Made by a program: the position numbers and the translations under genes
The notes under the pieces: model-generated
Seen by the model: the letters and a program-made list of their open reading frames with translations, nothing else
Told to the model about the DNA's origin: nothing
Databases searched by the model: none
Source of the DNA: Pseudomonadota bacterium
Lineage (GTDB): Bacteria > Myxococcota > Myxococcia > Myxococcales > Myxococcaceae
NCBI GenBank assembly: GCA_023423535.1
Contig: JAFAFL010000100.1
Span: forward strand, 1 to 64,000
Length of the DNA stretch: 64,000 nucleotides
Reading direction: 5' to 3'
Part shown: in pieces, positions 12,095 to 20,405 of the stretch
Layout: each line of letters starts with the position of its first letter
Numbering within the stretch: position 1 is the stretch's first letter

Positions 12095-13837
12095 ATGGCG
12101 CGCGCAGGCCTGTGGAAGGGGCTGTTCATCGCGGCGCTCACGCTCGCGTGCCTCTGGTTGCTCATCCCCACCTACTACTCGCTGGTGGTGCTGCCGCCCG
12201 AGCAGCGGAACAACCTCGCGGCGCTCGAGGAGCGGATGCCCGCCTTCGCGCCGCCGGCGCGCTACCGCCTGAACCTCGGGCTCGACCTGCAGGGCGGCAT
12301 CCACCTGGTGATGCGGGTGGACACGCGCACCGCGCTGCAGAAGCGGGTGGAGCGCCGCGCCGGTCAGATGGAGAATCGGCTGAAGGAGGTCAAGCTGCCG
12401 GCGACGGTGGTGCCGCGGCCGAAGGACCTGCAGCTGGTGGTCCGGCCGAACGACCCGACCACGGCCGACGCGATCATCCGCGAGGTGAACAACTTCTACG
12501 GCGGCGACATGAACGTGTCCGACCGCGCGGACGGCGAGATCACCTTCGCGCTGGTGGACACGCGGGTGATCGAGTTCCAGGAGGAGGCGCTCGAGCAGGC
12601 GATGGTCATCATCCGCCGCCGCATCGACAAGTGGGGCGTGGCGGAGGCGGAGATCCGCAAGCGTGGATCTGACGCGATCGTCATCTCGCTCCCCGGCGCC
12701 GAGGATCCGGAGCAGGCGCAGCAGCTCATCGGCCGCACCGCGCAGCTCGAGTTCAAGCTCGTGGCCACCGACCAGGGCTCCTTCTTCAACGGGCTCGTGC
12801 AGCAGCAGCCGCCGCCGCCGGGGATCACCTTCTCGGGGGATCAGCTCGAGGGACGGGACCGCGAGGCGCTCCTCAAGTACGTGGAGGGCAAGGCGCCGGA
12901 AGGCCGCAACGTGCACCTCGAGTGCGTGCCGGATCCGGTGCGCGCGGGCGAGTGCCGCGCCTACCGCACCTGGCTGCTGGAGTCGCGGGCGCTGGTGACG
13001 GGCGAGAGCCTCACCGGAGCGGAGTACTTCCCGGGCGAGTTCAACGAGCCGGAGGTGAACATCACCTTCGACCAGGCGGGCGCGGCCGACTTCGAGCGGC
13101 TGACCGGCGAGAACCGCGGGCGGCTGATGGCTATCGTGCTCGACGAGACCGTGCACTCGGCGCCGCAGATTCGGGAGAAGATCCCCGGCGGCCGCGCGCG
13201 GATCACCATCGGGCGGATCGGCGAGGAGGGCATCAAGGAGGCGCAGAACCTCGCGCTGGTGCTGAAGGCGGGCGCGCTGCCGGCGCCGGTGACCATCGGC
13301 GAGGTGCGGCAGGTGGGCGCGACGCTGGGGCCGGAGCTCATCCGTCGCGGGAGCCTGGCGGCGGTGATGGGCCTCGCGCTGGTGGTGCTCTTCATGGCCA
13401 TCTACTACCGGACCGCGGGCCTCATCTCGGACGTGGCGCTGCTGCTCAACGGCCTGATGGTGCTGGCCGCGCTGTCGCTCTTCAACGCGACCCTCACGTT
13501 GCCCGGCATCGCCGGCTTCGTGCTCACGCTGGGCATGGCGGTGGACGCCAACGTGCTCATCAACGAGCGCATCAAGGAGGAACTCAAGGGGGGCAAGACG
13601 CTGCGCGCGGCGGTGGACCGCGGCTACGACCTCGCCTTCTGGACGATCTTCGACTCGAACCTGACGTCGATCCTCGCCGGCCTCGTGCTGTTCGTGATGG
13701 GCAGCGGCCCGGTCCGCGGCTTCGCCACCACGCTGATCATCGGGCTCGTGGCGTCGATGTTCACCGCCATCGTGGTCACCCGGGTGATCACGAACTGGCT
13801 CGTGAACGTGCGCAAGGTGAAGACGCTTTCCGTCTAG
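12095..13837 (+). CDS. secD: Protein translocase subunit SecD
   Basis: SecD is a proton-driven subunit that helps pull exported proteins through SecYEG. The 580-residue protein has an N-terminal helix, the GLDLQGGIHLVMRVD motif, a large periplasmic P1 region, and five C-terminal transmembrane helices with AGFVLTLGMAVDANVLINERIKE. The start follows the yajC stop directly. secF follows after 21 bases. Confidence 0.96.
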   Translation: MARAGLWKGLFIAALTLACLWLLIPTYYSLVVLPPEQRNNLAALEERMPAFAPPARYRLNLGLDLQGGIHLVMRVDTRTALQKRVERRAGQMENRLKEVKLPATVVPRPKDLQLVVRPNDPTTADAIIREVNNFYGGDMNVSDRADGEITFALVDTRVIEFQEEALEQAMVIIRRRIDKWGVAEAEIRKRGSDAIVISLPGAEDPEQAQQLIGRTAQLEFKLVATDQGSFFNGLVQQQPPPPGITFSGDQLEGRDREALLKYVEGKAPEGRNVHLECVPDPVRAGECRAYRTWLLESRALVTGESLTGAEYFPGEFNEPEVNITFDQAGAADFERLTGENRGRLMAIVLDETVHSAPQIREKIPGGRARITIGRIGEEGIKEAQNLALVLKAGALPAPVTIGEVRQVGATLGPELIRRGSLAAVMGLALVVLFMAIYYRTAGLISDVALLLNGLMVLAALSLFNATLTLPGIAGFVLTLGMAVDANVLINERIKEELKGGKTLRAAVDRGYDLAFWTIFDSNLTSILAGLVLFVMGSGPVRGFATTLIIGLVASMFTAIVVTRVITNWLVNVRKVKTLSV

Positions 13838-13858
13838 AGCACAGGGAACGACAGGCTC

Positions 13859-15025
13859 ATGAGCACTCAGAATCAGAAGACGGAGTTCGACTTCATGGGG
13901 AAGCGGCGCGTGGCCGTGCTCGCTTCCACCATCCTCAACGTCCTCGTCATCGTCCTCCTGGCCCTCTTCGGGCTGAACCTCGGCGTGGACTTCGCCGGCG
14001 GGACGGTGGTGGAGGTCCGCTTCAACCACGAGGTCTCGCCCACGGACGTGCGGCAGCGCGCGGAGCGGGCCGGGCTCGGCGCGGTCCAGGTGCAGCGGGT
14101 GGGCGCGGAGGAGGAGAACGCGTACGTGCTGCGCATGGGCGGCGTCACCCAGCTCACGCCGGAGAAGGACGCGGCGGTGCGCGGGGCGCTGGAGGGGCTG
14201 GGGCAGGTGTCGCTGTATGACGCGGACCTGAACAACGGCCTCGTGAACGTGCGCTTCGCCGAGCAGAAGGACATCGCCGAGATGGAGAAGGCGGTGGAGG
14301 CGACGGGCGTGGGCGTGAGCGAGATCCGCTCCATCGGCGCGGCGACGACCGGCGGGTACGACTACCAGTTGGTGGCGAGCGGTGTGTCCGAGCAGATCTT
14401 CAACGCGCTGGCAGCGGGGATGGAGAAGCCGGACTTCACTCGGCAGCGCGTGGACTACGTGGGCCCGCAGGTGGGCAAGCAGCTGCGGAACCAGGGGATC
14501 ATGGCGGTCATCTACGCGATGATCGCGATCCTCGTGTACGTGGCGTTCCGGTTCGACTTCAAGTTCGGGCCCGGTGCGCTGCTGGCGCTGGTGCACGACG
14601 TGATCATGACGCTGGGCTTCTTCGTGGTGACCCGCGCGGAGTTCAACCTCACCGCGATCGCCGCGCTGCTCACGGTCGTCGGTTACTCGGTGAACGACAC
14701 CATCGTGATCTACGACCGCGTGCGCGAGGAGGCGGGCCGTCTCAAGGGCAAGCCGATGTCGCAGATCATCAACCACGCGATCAACGCGGTGCTCTCGCGC
14801 ACGATCATCACCGCCGGCACCACCGCGCTCTCGCTCATCGGCCTCGTGGTCTTCACCGGCGGCGAGCTGCGGACCTTCGCGCTGGCGATGCTCGTCGGCG
14901 TCGTGGTCGGCGTGTACTCGACGATCTTCATCGCGTCGCCGCTGACCATCTGGCTCGACGAGCGCGCGGCGCGCAAGCAGGGACCGGGCGGTACTGCCGC
15001 GGCGCCCACTGCGGCGCGCGCCTAG
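13859..15025 (+). CDS. secF: Protein translocase subunit SecF
   Basis: This 388-residue partner of SecD has the GLNLGVDFAGGTVVEVRF motif after the first helix and the characteristic TVVGYSVNDTIVIYDRVRE motif among its C-terminal membrane helices. SecD and SecF form one complex; here they are separate genes. It ends the queA-tgt-yajC-secDF block and is followed by a strong terminator. Confidence 0.96.
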   Translation: MSTQNQKTEFDFMGKRRVAVLASTILNVLVIVLLALFGLNLGVDFAGGTVVEVRFNHEVSPTDVRQRAERAGLGAVQVQRVGAEEENAYVLRMGGVTQLTPEKDAAVRGALEGLGQVSLYDADLNNGLVNVRFAEQKDIAEMEKAVEATGVGVSEIRSIGAATTGGYDYQLVASGVSEQIFNALAAGMEKPDFTRQRVDYVGPQVGKQLRNQGIMAVIYAMIAILVYVAFRFDFKFGPGALLALVHDVIMTLGFFVVTRAEFNLTAIAALLTVVGYSVNDTIVIYDRVREEAGRLKGKPMSQIINHAINAVLSRTIITAGTTALSLIGLVVFTGGELRTFALAMLVGVVVGVYSTIFIASPLTIWLDERAARKQGPGGTAAAPTAARA

Positions 15026-15057
15026 GCACACCGGCGCAGAAGGTTGCGAAACAGCGA

Positions 15058-15100
15058 GACGCCCCGGGACCCTTTGGGCTCCGGGGCGTTTTCGTTTTCC
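15058..15100 (+). terminator. Rho-independent terminator after secF
   Basis: A perfect 8-bp stem CGCCCCGG (15060-15067) / CCGGGGCG (15081-15088) encloses a 13-base loop and is followed at once by TTTTCGTTTT. It lies 34 bases after the secF stop and closes the Sec operon. Confidence 0.85.
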
Positions 15101-15113
15101 CTGCCGGTGCAGC

Positions 15114-15716
15114 CTAGAAGCGGCCGCCCACCGTCACGCCCGCGTCGAAGAAGCCGCCCTGCGGATTGCCGGCGGCCGCGGGCGAGGCGAAGGACTCGTC
15201 CACCAGCCAGCGGTAGGTGCCGCGCAGGCCCGCGGTGACGCCACCGGTGTTGAACTCGATGCCGGCGGCCACGGGGACCTCCTGCATCAGCTCGCCCTCG
15301 TAGAGCCTCTCCTCGTGCTCGCTCACGCGGACGAGCGAGGCGCCGAAGCCCGCGCCCACGAAGGGCTTCACCTTCGAGATGAACGGGGGCGCGACCTTCA
15401 CCAGGCCGCTGATGCCGTGGCGGGTGATCGCCGGCGTCTGCGCCACGCGCTCGTCGTTCACGAGGTTGCGCGAGCCGTCGTACATGACCTCGTAGCCGAG
15501 GATGTTCCAGGGCTGCACGTTGAAGACCACGCCCCAGGAGGGGCCGGCGGTGGTGAAGTTCGACAGGTCGCCGGTGTAGTCGCCCACGCCGCCCTTCAGC
15601 ATGAGGTTCACGTCGCCCTGCTTGTTTGCGCGCCGCCCCTGCGCGTGCGCGGTGGAGGAGAGGCCCAGGCCAAGGGCGAGGGCCAACGCTGCCGCCGAGA
15701 GTCCGAGTCGCTTCAT
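15114..15716 (-). CDS. Outer-membrane beta-barrel protein
   Basis: This 200-residue protein has a signal peptide (cleavage near STAHAQ) and alternating beta-strand sequence ending in VGGRF, a C-terminal phenylalanine typical of Bam-assembled barrels. Glycine/aromatic strand patterns such as GLVKVAPPFISKVKPFVGAGFGASLVRV resemble OmpA/OmpW-like eight-stranded barrels. The ATG at 15716 opens the signal peptide; another ATG lies six codons upstream. Exact family and function unknown. Confidence 0.7.
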   Translation of the reverse strand: MKRLGLSAAALALALGLGLSSTAHAQGRRANKQGDVNLMLKGGVGDYTGDLSNFTTAGPSWGVVFNVQPWNILGYEVMYDGSRNLVNDERVAQTPAITRHGISGLVKVAPPFISKVKPFVGAGFGASLVRVSEHEERLYEGELMQEVPVAAGIEFNTGGVTAGLRGTYRWLVDESFASPAAAGNPQGGFFDAGVTVGGRF

Positions 15717-15760
15717 GCCCAGCAAGATGGGCACTGAGGGACGGAGTGTTGGGAGGGGGA

Positions 15761-15793
15761 CACCTGCCCGTCCCCAGAGGAGGCGGGCAGGTG
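15761..15793. terminator. Perfect 10-bp hairpin after the MaoC-like genes
   Basis: CACCTGCCCG (15761-15770) pairs perfectly with CGGGCAGGTG (15784-15793) around a 13-base loop. It lies 13 bases past the stop of the minus-strand dehydratase gene, but the bases after it on that strand are C/T-rich rather than a T run. It may be a transcript-end hairpin or a protein site. Confidence 0.4.
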
Positions 15794-15806
15794 CGTCGAG
15801 TGCCGC

Positions 15807-16286
15807 TCAGCGCCGGATGACGGCGGTCCAGGTGGCGCGGAGGGCGACGCGGCCGTGCTGGTTGGTGGTCTCGGTCTGCATGACGACGAAGTCCATGCCG
15901 GCCTTCTCGAAGATCTTCGTCAGCTTGCCGGAGGTGGTGAGGACGTCGCCGGCGCGGATGACCTCGAGGAACTCGAACTCCTGCTCGCCGTGGACGAGCT
16001 TCACCAGATCGATGCCCAGCTTCGGGTCGGTCACGGCCTCGGTGAAGGGGCGCATGGCGAAGGCGGCGGGGAAGGTGGGGAACGCGACGACGGCGCCGTG
16101 CGGTCCGCTCTTCGCGGCCTCTTCGTTCCAGAGCAGCGGGTTGAGGCCCGCGGGCGGCTCACCACCAAAGGCGGAGGAGGGCACGCCACCGGCGACGGCG
16201 ACGGCGAACTCGCGCATCTTCTCCAGGCCCGCCTCGTAGCGGTAGGGGCCCCACTCGCGGCCCACGTTCGACGGATCGACCGGCAT
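15807..16286 (-). CDS. MaoC N-terminal-type dehydratase (FAS1/HadA-like)
   Basis: This 159-residue protein resembles the MaoC_dehydrat_N hot-dog domain: an opening GREWGPYRYEAGLEKMREFA, then LHWN-like PLLWNEEAA, FAVPTFP-like AFPTFPAAF, and LVHGEQEFEF. In mycobacterial HadAB-type enzymes this half lacks the catalytic motif and pairs with an active MaoC subunit, which is exactly the neighbouring gene. The pair overlaps by one base (TAATG). Together they likely hydrate or dehydrate an acyl-thioester. Confidence 0.75.
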   Translation of the reverse strand: MPVDPSNVGREWGPYRYEAGLEKMREFAVAVAGGVPSSAFGGEPPAGLNPLLWNEEAAKSGPHGAVVAFPTFPAAFAMRPFTEAVTDPKLGIDLVKLVHGEQEFEFLEVIRAGDVLTTSGKLTKIFEKAGMDFVVMQTETTNQHGRVALRATWTAVIRR

Positions 16287-16690
16287 TACGACAACCCTCC
16301 CACGTCCGCCTCGAAGGCGGCGCCCTTGAGCACGTCCTCACCCTTCTGGTTCTTCGCGCTGAGCTCACCGGCGAGCCGAGCGCCCTCCACGCGAGTGACC
16401 CGGCCGCTGAACACGACCGTGTCGCCCGGCGCCACCGGCCTCGAGAAGCGGACGCGGAAGCGCTTCAGCGCGCCCGGGTCGCCGAGGAAGTTCACCGTGG
16501 CCTCCACCGCCCACGCCATGGTGCACATGCCGTGGAGGATGACGCCGCCGAGCCCCGCCATCTGGCCGACCTCGGGGTCGAGGTGGATGGGGTTGAAGTC
16601 GCCGGAGGCGGCTGCGTAGTAGATGGGCCCGTAGCGCTCGCAGGTGCGCTCGTGGCTGAAGGTGTCACCTTCCCTGAACTGCTTCGTCAT
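16286..16690 (-). CDS. MaoC-like (R)-enoyl hydratase/dehydratase subunit
   Basis: This 134-residue hot-dog protein has the hydratase 2 motif SGDFNPIHLDPE with the catalytic Asp and His, then GVILHGMCTMAWA. It should carry the active site for enoyl-thioester hydration or the reverse. Start ATG 16690 overlaps the upstream reductase gene by four bases (ATGA), and its stop overlaps the partner dehydratase, so all three genes are translationally coupled. The acyl substrate is unknown. Confidence 0.8.
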   Translation of the reverse strand: MTKQFREGDTFSHERTCERYGPIYYAAASGDFNPIHLDPEVGQMAGLGGVILHGMCTMAWAVEATVNFLGDPGALKRFRVRFSRPVAPGDTVVFSGRVTRVEGARLAGELSAKNQKGEDVLKGAAFEADVGGLS

Positions 16691-17802
16691 CCTTCGTCTC
16701 CCGGACCCTGGCGGTCCAGCGGGTCGTCCGCCTCCGAGCGCTCCTCGCGTCTTCGGCGGTAGTAGTCGCGCACGTACGCGACCAGCTTGTCGAGATAGGT
16801 GGAGAGCGGCGGGCAGGAGATCCCGGTGCCGTCGAGCAGCGTGAGGGTCTCGTGGCAGTTGTAGATGGCGAGGTGGTTCACGTAGCTGATCGCGGCGCGC
16901 TGCGGCCGCGCGACGCGCTCGAGGATGGGCAGCCGCAGCATCACGTCCGCCGCCTTGGCCGACAGGGTGAACCTGGGCAGCCGCTTGTTCGCCTTCTCCG
17001 CGATGAGCTCGTACACGCGGCGCGCGCTCATGGGGTTCGGGTCCACGAGGTGCAGCGTCCTGCCCACCGCGCGCTCGTCCCGGGAGAGCGCCCACACCGC
17101 CTCCACCACGTAGTCCACCGGCACCACGTTCAGCGGCGCCACGCCGTTGCCGGGCAGCGGCAGCGGCACCGAGAGCGGCGAGGTCACCAGGAGGATGCCG
17201 AGGTAGTAGGGCCCTTCGAAGCGGTCGATTTCGCCGCTGCGCGAGTCTCCCACCACGCTCGAGGGCCGGTAGATGGTGACGGGCAGCGTCTCCGCCGCCT
17301 TGCGCACGAGCTTCTCCGCCTGGAACTTCGTCTCCTCGTACGCGTTGCGGAAGCCCTGGCCGAGGTCGAGCTCGTCCTCGGCGATGACGCCCACGCGGTC
17401 GCCGGAGACGTAGCAGGTGGAAAAGTGGTTGAAGCGCCGCAGCCGCCTGCAGTCGCGCGCGAGCTCGAGGACGTTGCGCGTGCCCTCCACGTTCACGCGC
17501 CAGGTCGTCTCCCGGGGGATGCCCAGGTAGTAGATGGCGGCGAGGTGGAAGATGTCCGTCACCTCGTCGCAGAGGCGGTTGTACTCCTCGCCGGAGAGGC
17601 CGAGGTGCATGTCCACGATGTCGCCGGTGAGGATCTCGACCTTCGCGCCGCCGCGCAGGCGGGCCGCGTAGGTGCGCGCGTCCTCGAGGAACTTCGGCTG
17701 CACGAGGAGGAAGATCCGCGCCTGGGGATCCTCCTTCGCGATGTGCTCCACGAGCCTCTTGCCGATGAAGCCGGGATAGCCGGTGACGAAGTACCCGCTC
17801 AC
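16687..17802 (-). CDS. Extended SDR, thioester-reductase-like (NAD-binding 4)
   Basis: This 371-residue protein opens with the Rossmann motif VTGYPGFIGKRL, followed by LTGDIVDMHLGL, HLAAIYYLG, NVEGTRNVLELA and the catalytic tyrosine-lysine YEETKFQAE, then IYRPSSVVGDS. This pattern fits extended short-chain dehydrogenases of the thioester reductase / fatty acyl-CoA reductase type. It starts with GTG. It is coupled with the two MaoC-like genes, suggesting a small acyl-chain modifying module. Epimerase activity is a less likely alternative. Confidence 0.72.
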   Translation of the reverse strand: MSGYFVTGYPGFIGKRLVEHIAKEDPQARIFLLVQPKFLEDARTYAARLRGGAKVEILTGDIVDMHLGLSGEEYNRLCDEVTDIFHLAAIYYLGIPRETTWRVNVEGTRNVLELARDCRRLRRFNHFSTCYVSGDRVGVIAEDELDLGQGFRNAYEETKFQAEKLVRKAAETLPVTIYRPSSVVGDSRSGEIDRFEGPYYLGILLVTSPLSVPLPLPGNGVAPLNVVPVDYVVEAVWALSRDERAVGRTLHLVDPNPMSARRVYELIAEKANKRLPRFTLSAKAADVMLRLPILERVARPQRAAISYVNHLAIYNCHETLTLLDGTGISCPPLSTYLDKLVAYVRDYYRRRREERSEADDPLDRQGPGDEG

Positions 17803-17820
17803 GGCGGCGGAGCATACGCG

Positions 17821-18441
17821 TTAACCGCGCAGTTCCTCCCACAATCTCTCCACCTGCGCGCGCGTCTGCGAAAGCGTGCCCGCGTTGTCCACGATGAAGG
17901 TTGCGTGACGCACCTTCTCCTCGAGCGGGAGCTGCGAGGCGAGCCGGGCCTCCGCGGCTTCGCGCGAGAGGGCGTTGCGCGCCATGAGCCTCTCGAGCTG
18001 GAACTCCCGCGGAAGGGAGACGACCACGAGCCCGTCGAAGAGGCCCTGCATTCCGTTCTCCACGATCAGCGGCGCGTCGTAGAAGACGACCCTTGCGCCG
18101 CGCTCGGTGTGCGCGGTCTGGGCGCGCTCGCGGGCGAGTGCCTGGATGCGCGGGTGGAGCAGGGCGTTGAGCGCGGCGCGGTCTTCGGCGCTGGAGAAGA
18201 CGCGGGCGCCGAGCCGCTCGCGATCGAGTGAACCGTCCGGCTTGAGGATCTCCGCGCCGAAGCGCTCGGCCACCGCGCGGAGGCCTTCGGTGCCGGGGGC
18301 GACGGCTTCGCGGGCGAGCACGTCCGCGTCGATCACCTCCGCGCCCAATTCGCGCAGCATGGCGCTGACGGTGCTCTTGCCGGAGGCGATGCCGCCGGTG
18401 AGCCCGACGACACGCAGGCCGTGCGGCCAGGGACGAATCAT
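17821..18441 (-). CDS. coaE: Dephospho-CoA kinase CoaE
   Basis: CoaE performs the last step of coenzyme A synthesis, phosphorylating dephospho-CoA. The 206-residue protein has the P-loop GLTGGIASGKST near the N-terminus, VIDADVLAREAV, ERLGARVF, LLHPRI and DAPLIVENGM, all typical of CoaE. ATG 18441 is preferred because the conserved fold begins nine residues later. It lies upstream of the reductase-dehydratase genes on the same strand, 18 bases away. Confidence 0.93.
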   Translation of the reverse strand: MIRPWPHGLRVVGLTGGIASGKSTVSAMLRELGAEVIDADVLAREAVAPGTEGLRAVAERFGAEILKPDGSLDRERLGARVFSSAEDRAALNALLHPRIQALARERAQTAHTERGARVVFYDAPLIVENGMQGLFDGLVVVSLPREFQLERLMARNALSREAAEARLASQLPLEEKVRHATFIVDNAGTLSQTRAQVERLWEELRG

Positions 18442-18498
18442 CCGTTCATCATGGCACGCGCTTGTCGGTCCGGCATTGCGCGGATAGAGAAGGGGCCG

Positions 18499-19083
18499 AT
18501 GCGCGCTCCCCTCGTTCTCGCCGCTGCTCTCGTCTTCGCGTTCGGGCCCGCCGCGGCGTTGGCCCAGGAGTTCGTGGGCGCCGAGAGCTGCAAGGCCTGC
18601 CATCCCGAGGCGTACGCCGCCTGGCGCGCGTCGAAGCACGCGCGGGCGCTGGACTCGCTCTCGCCGCAGCAGGCGAAGGACGCGCGCTGCGTCACCTGCC
18701 ACGCGCCGGATCTGCGCGAGCGCGAGGTCGCCGGCGTCACCTGCGAGACCTGCCACGGCGCGGGCCAGCACTACTCGCCGGAGTACGTGATGCGCGACCC
18801 GGAGCTTTCCCGGCTGGTGGGGCTGCAGGATCCTTCGGAGCGCTCCTGCCGCGGGTGCCACGACGCGTCTTCGCCGTCGCTGCAGCCGTTCGAGTTCGGC
18901 CGCGCGCTCGGGCTCATCGATCACTGGAGCGCGGAGCGGGCGCGTCGCGGCAAGGCGCCGTTGCCCACCCGGCCCAGCGCGCCGTCCAAGGGGGCGCCGC
19001 AGAAGCCTCGCGGCGAAGCGCCAGCGAAGGACTCGGGGGCGACAAACGTGCAGGTGGCGGAGAAGAAGGACGTGACGCGTTGA
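18499..19083 (+). CDS. Periplasmic four-heme cytochrome c
   Basis: After a signal peptide (cleavage near AALAQ) this 194-residue protein has four heme c motifs: CKACH, CVTCH, CETCH and CRGCH, with the opening EFVGAESCKACHPEAYAAW typical of the cytochrome c-554 / multiheme family. The C-terminal 60 residues are a Pro/Ala/Lys-rich tail. It probably transfers electrons in the periplasm. An AGAAGG sequence precedes the ATG. Its last codons overlap the engB start. Confidence 0.85.
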   Translation: MRAPLVLAAALVFAFGPAAALAQEFVGAESCKACHPEAYAAWRASKHARALDSLSPQQAKDARCVTCHAPDLREREVAGVTCETCHGAGQHYSPEYVMRDPELSRLVGLQDPSERSCRGCHDASSPSLQPFEFGRALGLIDHWSAERARRGKAPLPTRPSAPSKGAPQKPRGEAPAKDSGATNVQVAEKKDVTR

Positions 19084-19727
19084 TCAAGCTGCTCGATGCC
19101 CGCTTCGTCATCACTGCGGTGGAGGAGAAGGGCTACCCGGAGGGCGACTTCCCGGAGGTGGCCTTCGTCGGCCGGTCCAACGTGGGCAAGTCGTCGATGA
19201 TCAACGCGCTCTCCGGCCGCAAGAAGCTCGTGCGCGTGTCGAACACGCCGGGCCGCACCCGGACGCTGAACTTCTTCGACGTGGACGTGGACCGGAACGG
19301 TGAGCGCCGCATGGTGCGTTTCGCAGATCTGCCGGGCTACGGCTTCGCCAAGGTGAGCAAGACCGAGCGCTCGTCCTGGCAGAAGATGATCGAGACCTAT
19401 CTGGAGAAGCGCCGCCAGCTCCAGATCGTCGTCAGCATCATCGACGCAGAGGTCGGTCCGACGGACGAGGATCAGGAGATGCTCGGCTGGCTCTCGGAGC
19501 GTTCGCCGAGGGTGCTCGTGGCGGCGACGAAGATCGACCGGCTGAACAAGGCGCGCCGAAAGCCCAGGCTGGTGCAGCTCGCGCAGGAGCTGGAGTTGCC
19601 GCTGGACGTGATCCTCCCTTTCTCGTCGGTGGAGAAGATCGGGCTGGAGGAGCTGTGGGAGTCGCTGCTCGACGTGCTTCCTGAGCGGGTGGAGCTTCCG
19701 GCTCAGCGCGGCGGCAAGAGGTCGTAG
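19080..19727 (+). CDS. engB: Ribosome biogenesis GTPase EngB (YsxC/YihA)
   Basis: EngB is a GTPase needed for large-subunit assembly. The 215-residue protein shows G1 GRSNVGKSS, the switch NTPGRTRTLNFF, G3 DLPGYGFAKV and G4 TKIDRLNK. The only start that fits the conserved N-terminus is TTG 19080, which overlaps the TGA of the cytochrome gene (TTGA); GAGAAGAAGGA lies about ten bases upstream inside that gene. Coupled translation with the cytochrome is therefore likely. Confidence 0.93.
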   Translation: MIKLLDARFVITAVEEKGYPEGDFPEVAFVGRSNVGKSSMINALSGRKKLVRVSNTPGRTRTLNFFDVDVDRNGERRMVRFADLPGYGFAKVSKTERSSWQKMIETYLEKRRQLQIVVSIIDAEVGPTDEDQEMLGWLSERSPRVLVAATKIDRLNKARRKPRLVQLAQELELPLDVILPFSSVEKIGLEELWESLLDVLPERVELPAQRGGKRS

Positions 19728-20293
19728 GTCAGCCAGATCACGCCGCTGTCGAAGGTGCGGTGACCTCGCAAGGTGAGGTTGCGCGGTGAGAAGCGGCCCT
19801 CGAAGAGGCGGATGCCCTCGCCGAGCGTCAGGCGCGGGTTGAGCTTCACCACCAGCTCGTCGATCTCGTCCGCCAACACCGCCGCGAGCTTGCCGCCGCC
19901 GCACAGCCAGATGCCGAGGCCGTTCGGGCTCTCCTCCCTCTTCAGCGCGCGAACGGTCGCCACCGGATCGTCCGAGGTGATCCGCAGCGAGCCCTCCTCC
20001 TTCGACGGCAGCGTCCGCGAGAACACCACCGTGCGCAGCGGCGCGTAGGGATGCGGGAAGCCGGCGGAGAGGCCGGGCTCGTAGGTCGCTCGTCCCATCA
20101 CCACCGTGTCGAAGCGCGCGGGCGTGTCCGACAGGCCCATCGCCCGGCGAGCGTGTTGCGGCAGCGTCTCCGGGAGCTCCTCCGCCTGCGCGCGCAAGGT
20201 CACGCCTTCGGTCACGAGGAAATCCCACTGACCCTGCGGCCCGGCGATGAAGCCGTCCACGGTCGTCGCCACGAAGTACGTGAGCTTTCGCAT
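19703..20293 (-). CDS. RibD C-terminal / dihydrofolate-reductase-like oxidoreductase
   Basis: This 196-residue protein opens with MRKLTYFVATTVDGFIAGPQGQ and continues with DTVVMGRATYEPG, TVVFSRTLP and WLCGGGKLAAVLADEIDELVVKLNP, the pattern of YwjB/YyaP-type single-domain RibD_C proteins. These are predicted NADPH reductases of unknown physiological substrate. Its 3' end overlaps engB by 25 bases in convergent orientation. Confidence 0.82.
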   Translation of the reverse strand: MRKLTYFVATTVDGFIAGPQGQWDFLVTEGVTLRAQAEELPETLPQHARRAMGLSDTPARFDTVVMGRATYEPGLSAGFPHPYAPLRTVVFSRTLPSKEEGSLRITSDDPVATVRALKREESPNGLGIWLCGGGKLAAVLADEIDELVVKLNPRLTLGEGIRLFEGRFSPRNLTLRGHRTFDSGVIWLTYDLLPPR

Positions 20294-20405
20294 GCGCGTG
20301 ATTGTGCAGCGGCCGCGGACGTCTCGCTACGATTCGCGAAGGTGCCGGTGAGGCGGCCGGCGGCGCTCGTTGACGCGGCGAGTTGCGAGCGTCGAGACTC
20401 GCTTC

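Noticed and set aside
11639..15031. Very long open frame on the strand opposite secD/secF
   Set aside because: It is antisense to strongly conserved Sec genes and consists of Arg/His/Leu/Asp-rich text typical of shadows in high-GC DNA; similar long shadows occur opposite other genes (for example 18921-23879 and 49769-52225).
15114..15716. Porin or OmpA-peptidoglycan-binding protein
   Set aside because: Length and lack of an OmpA C-terminal domain point to a small eight-stranded barrel only.
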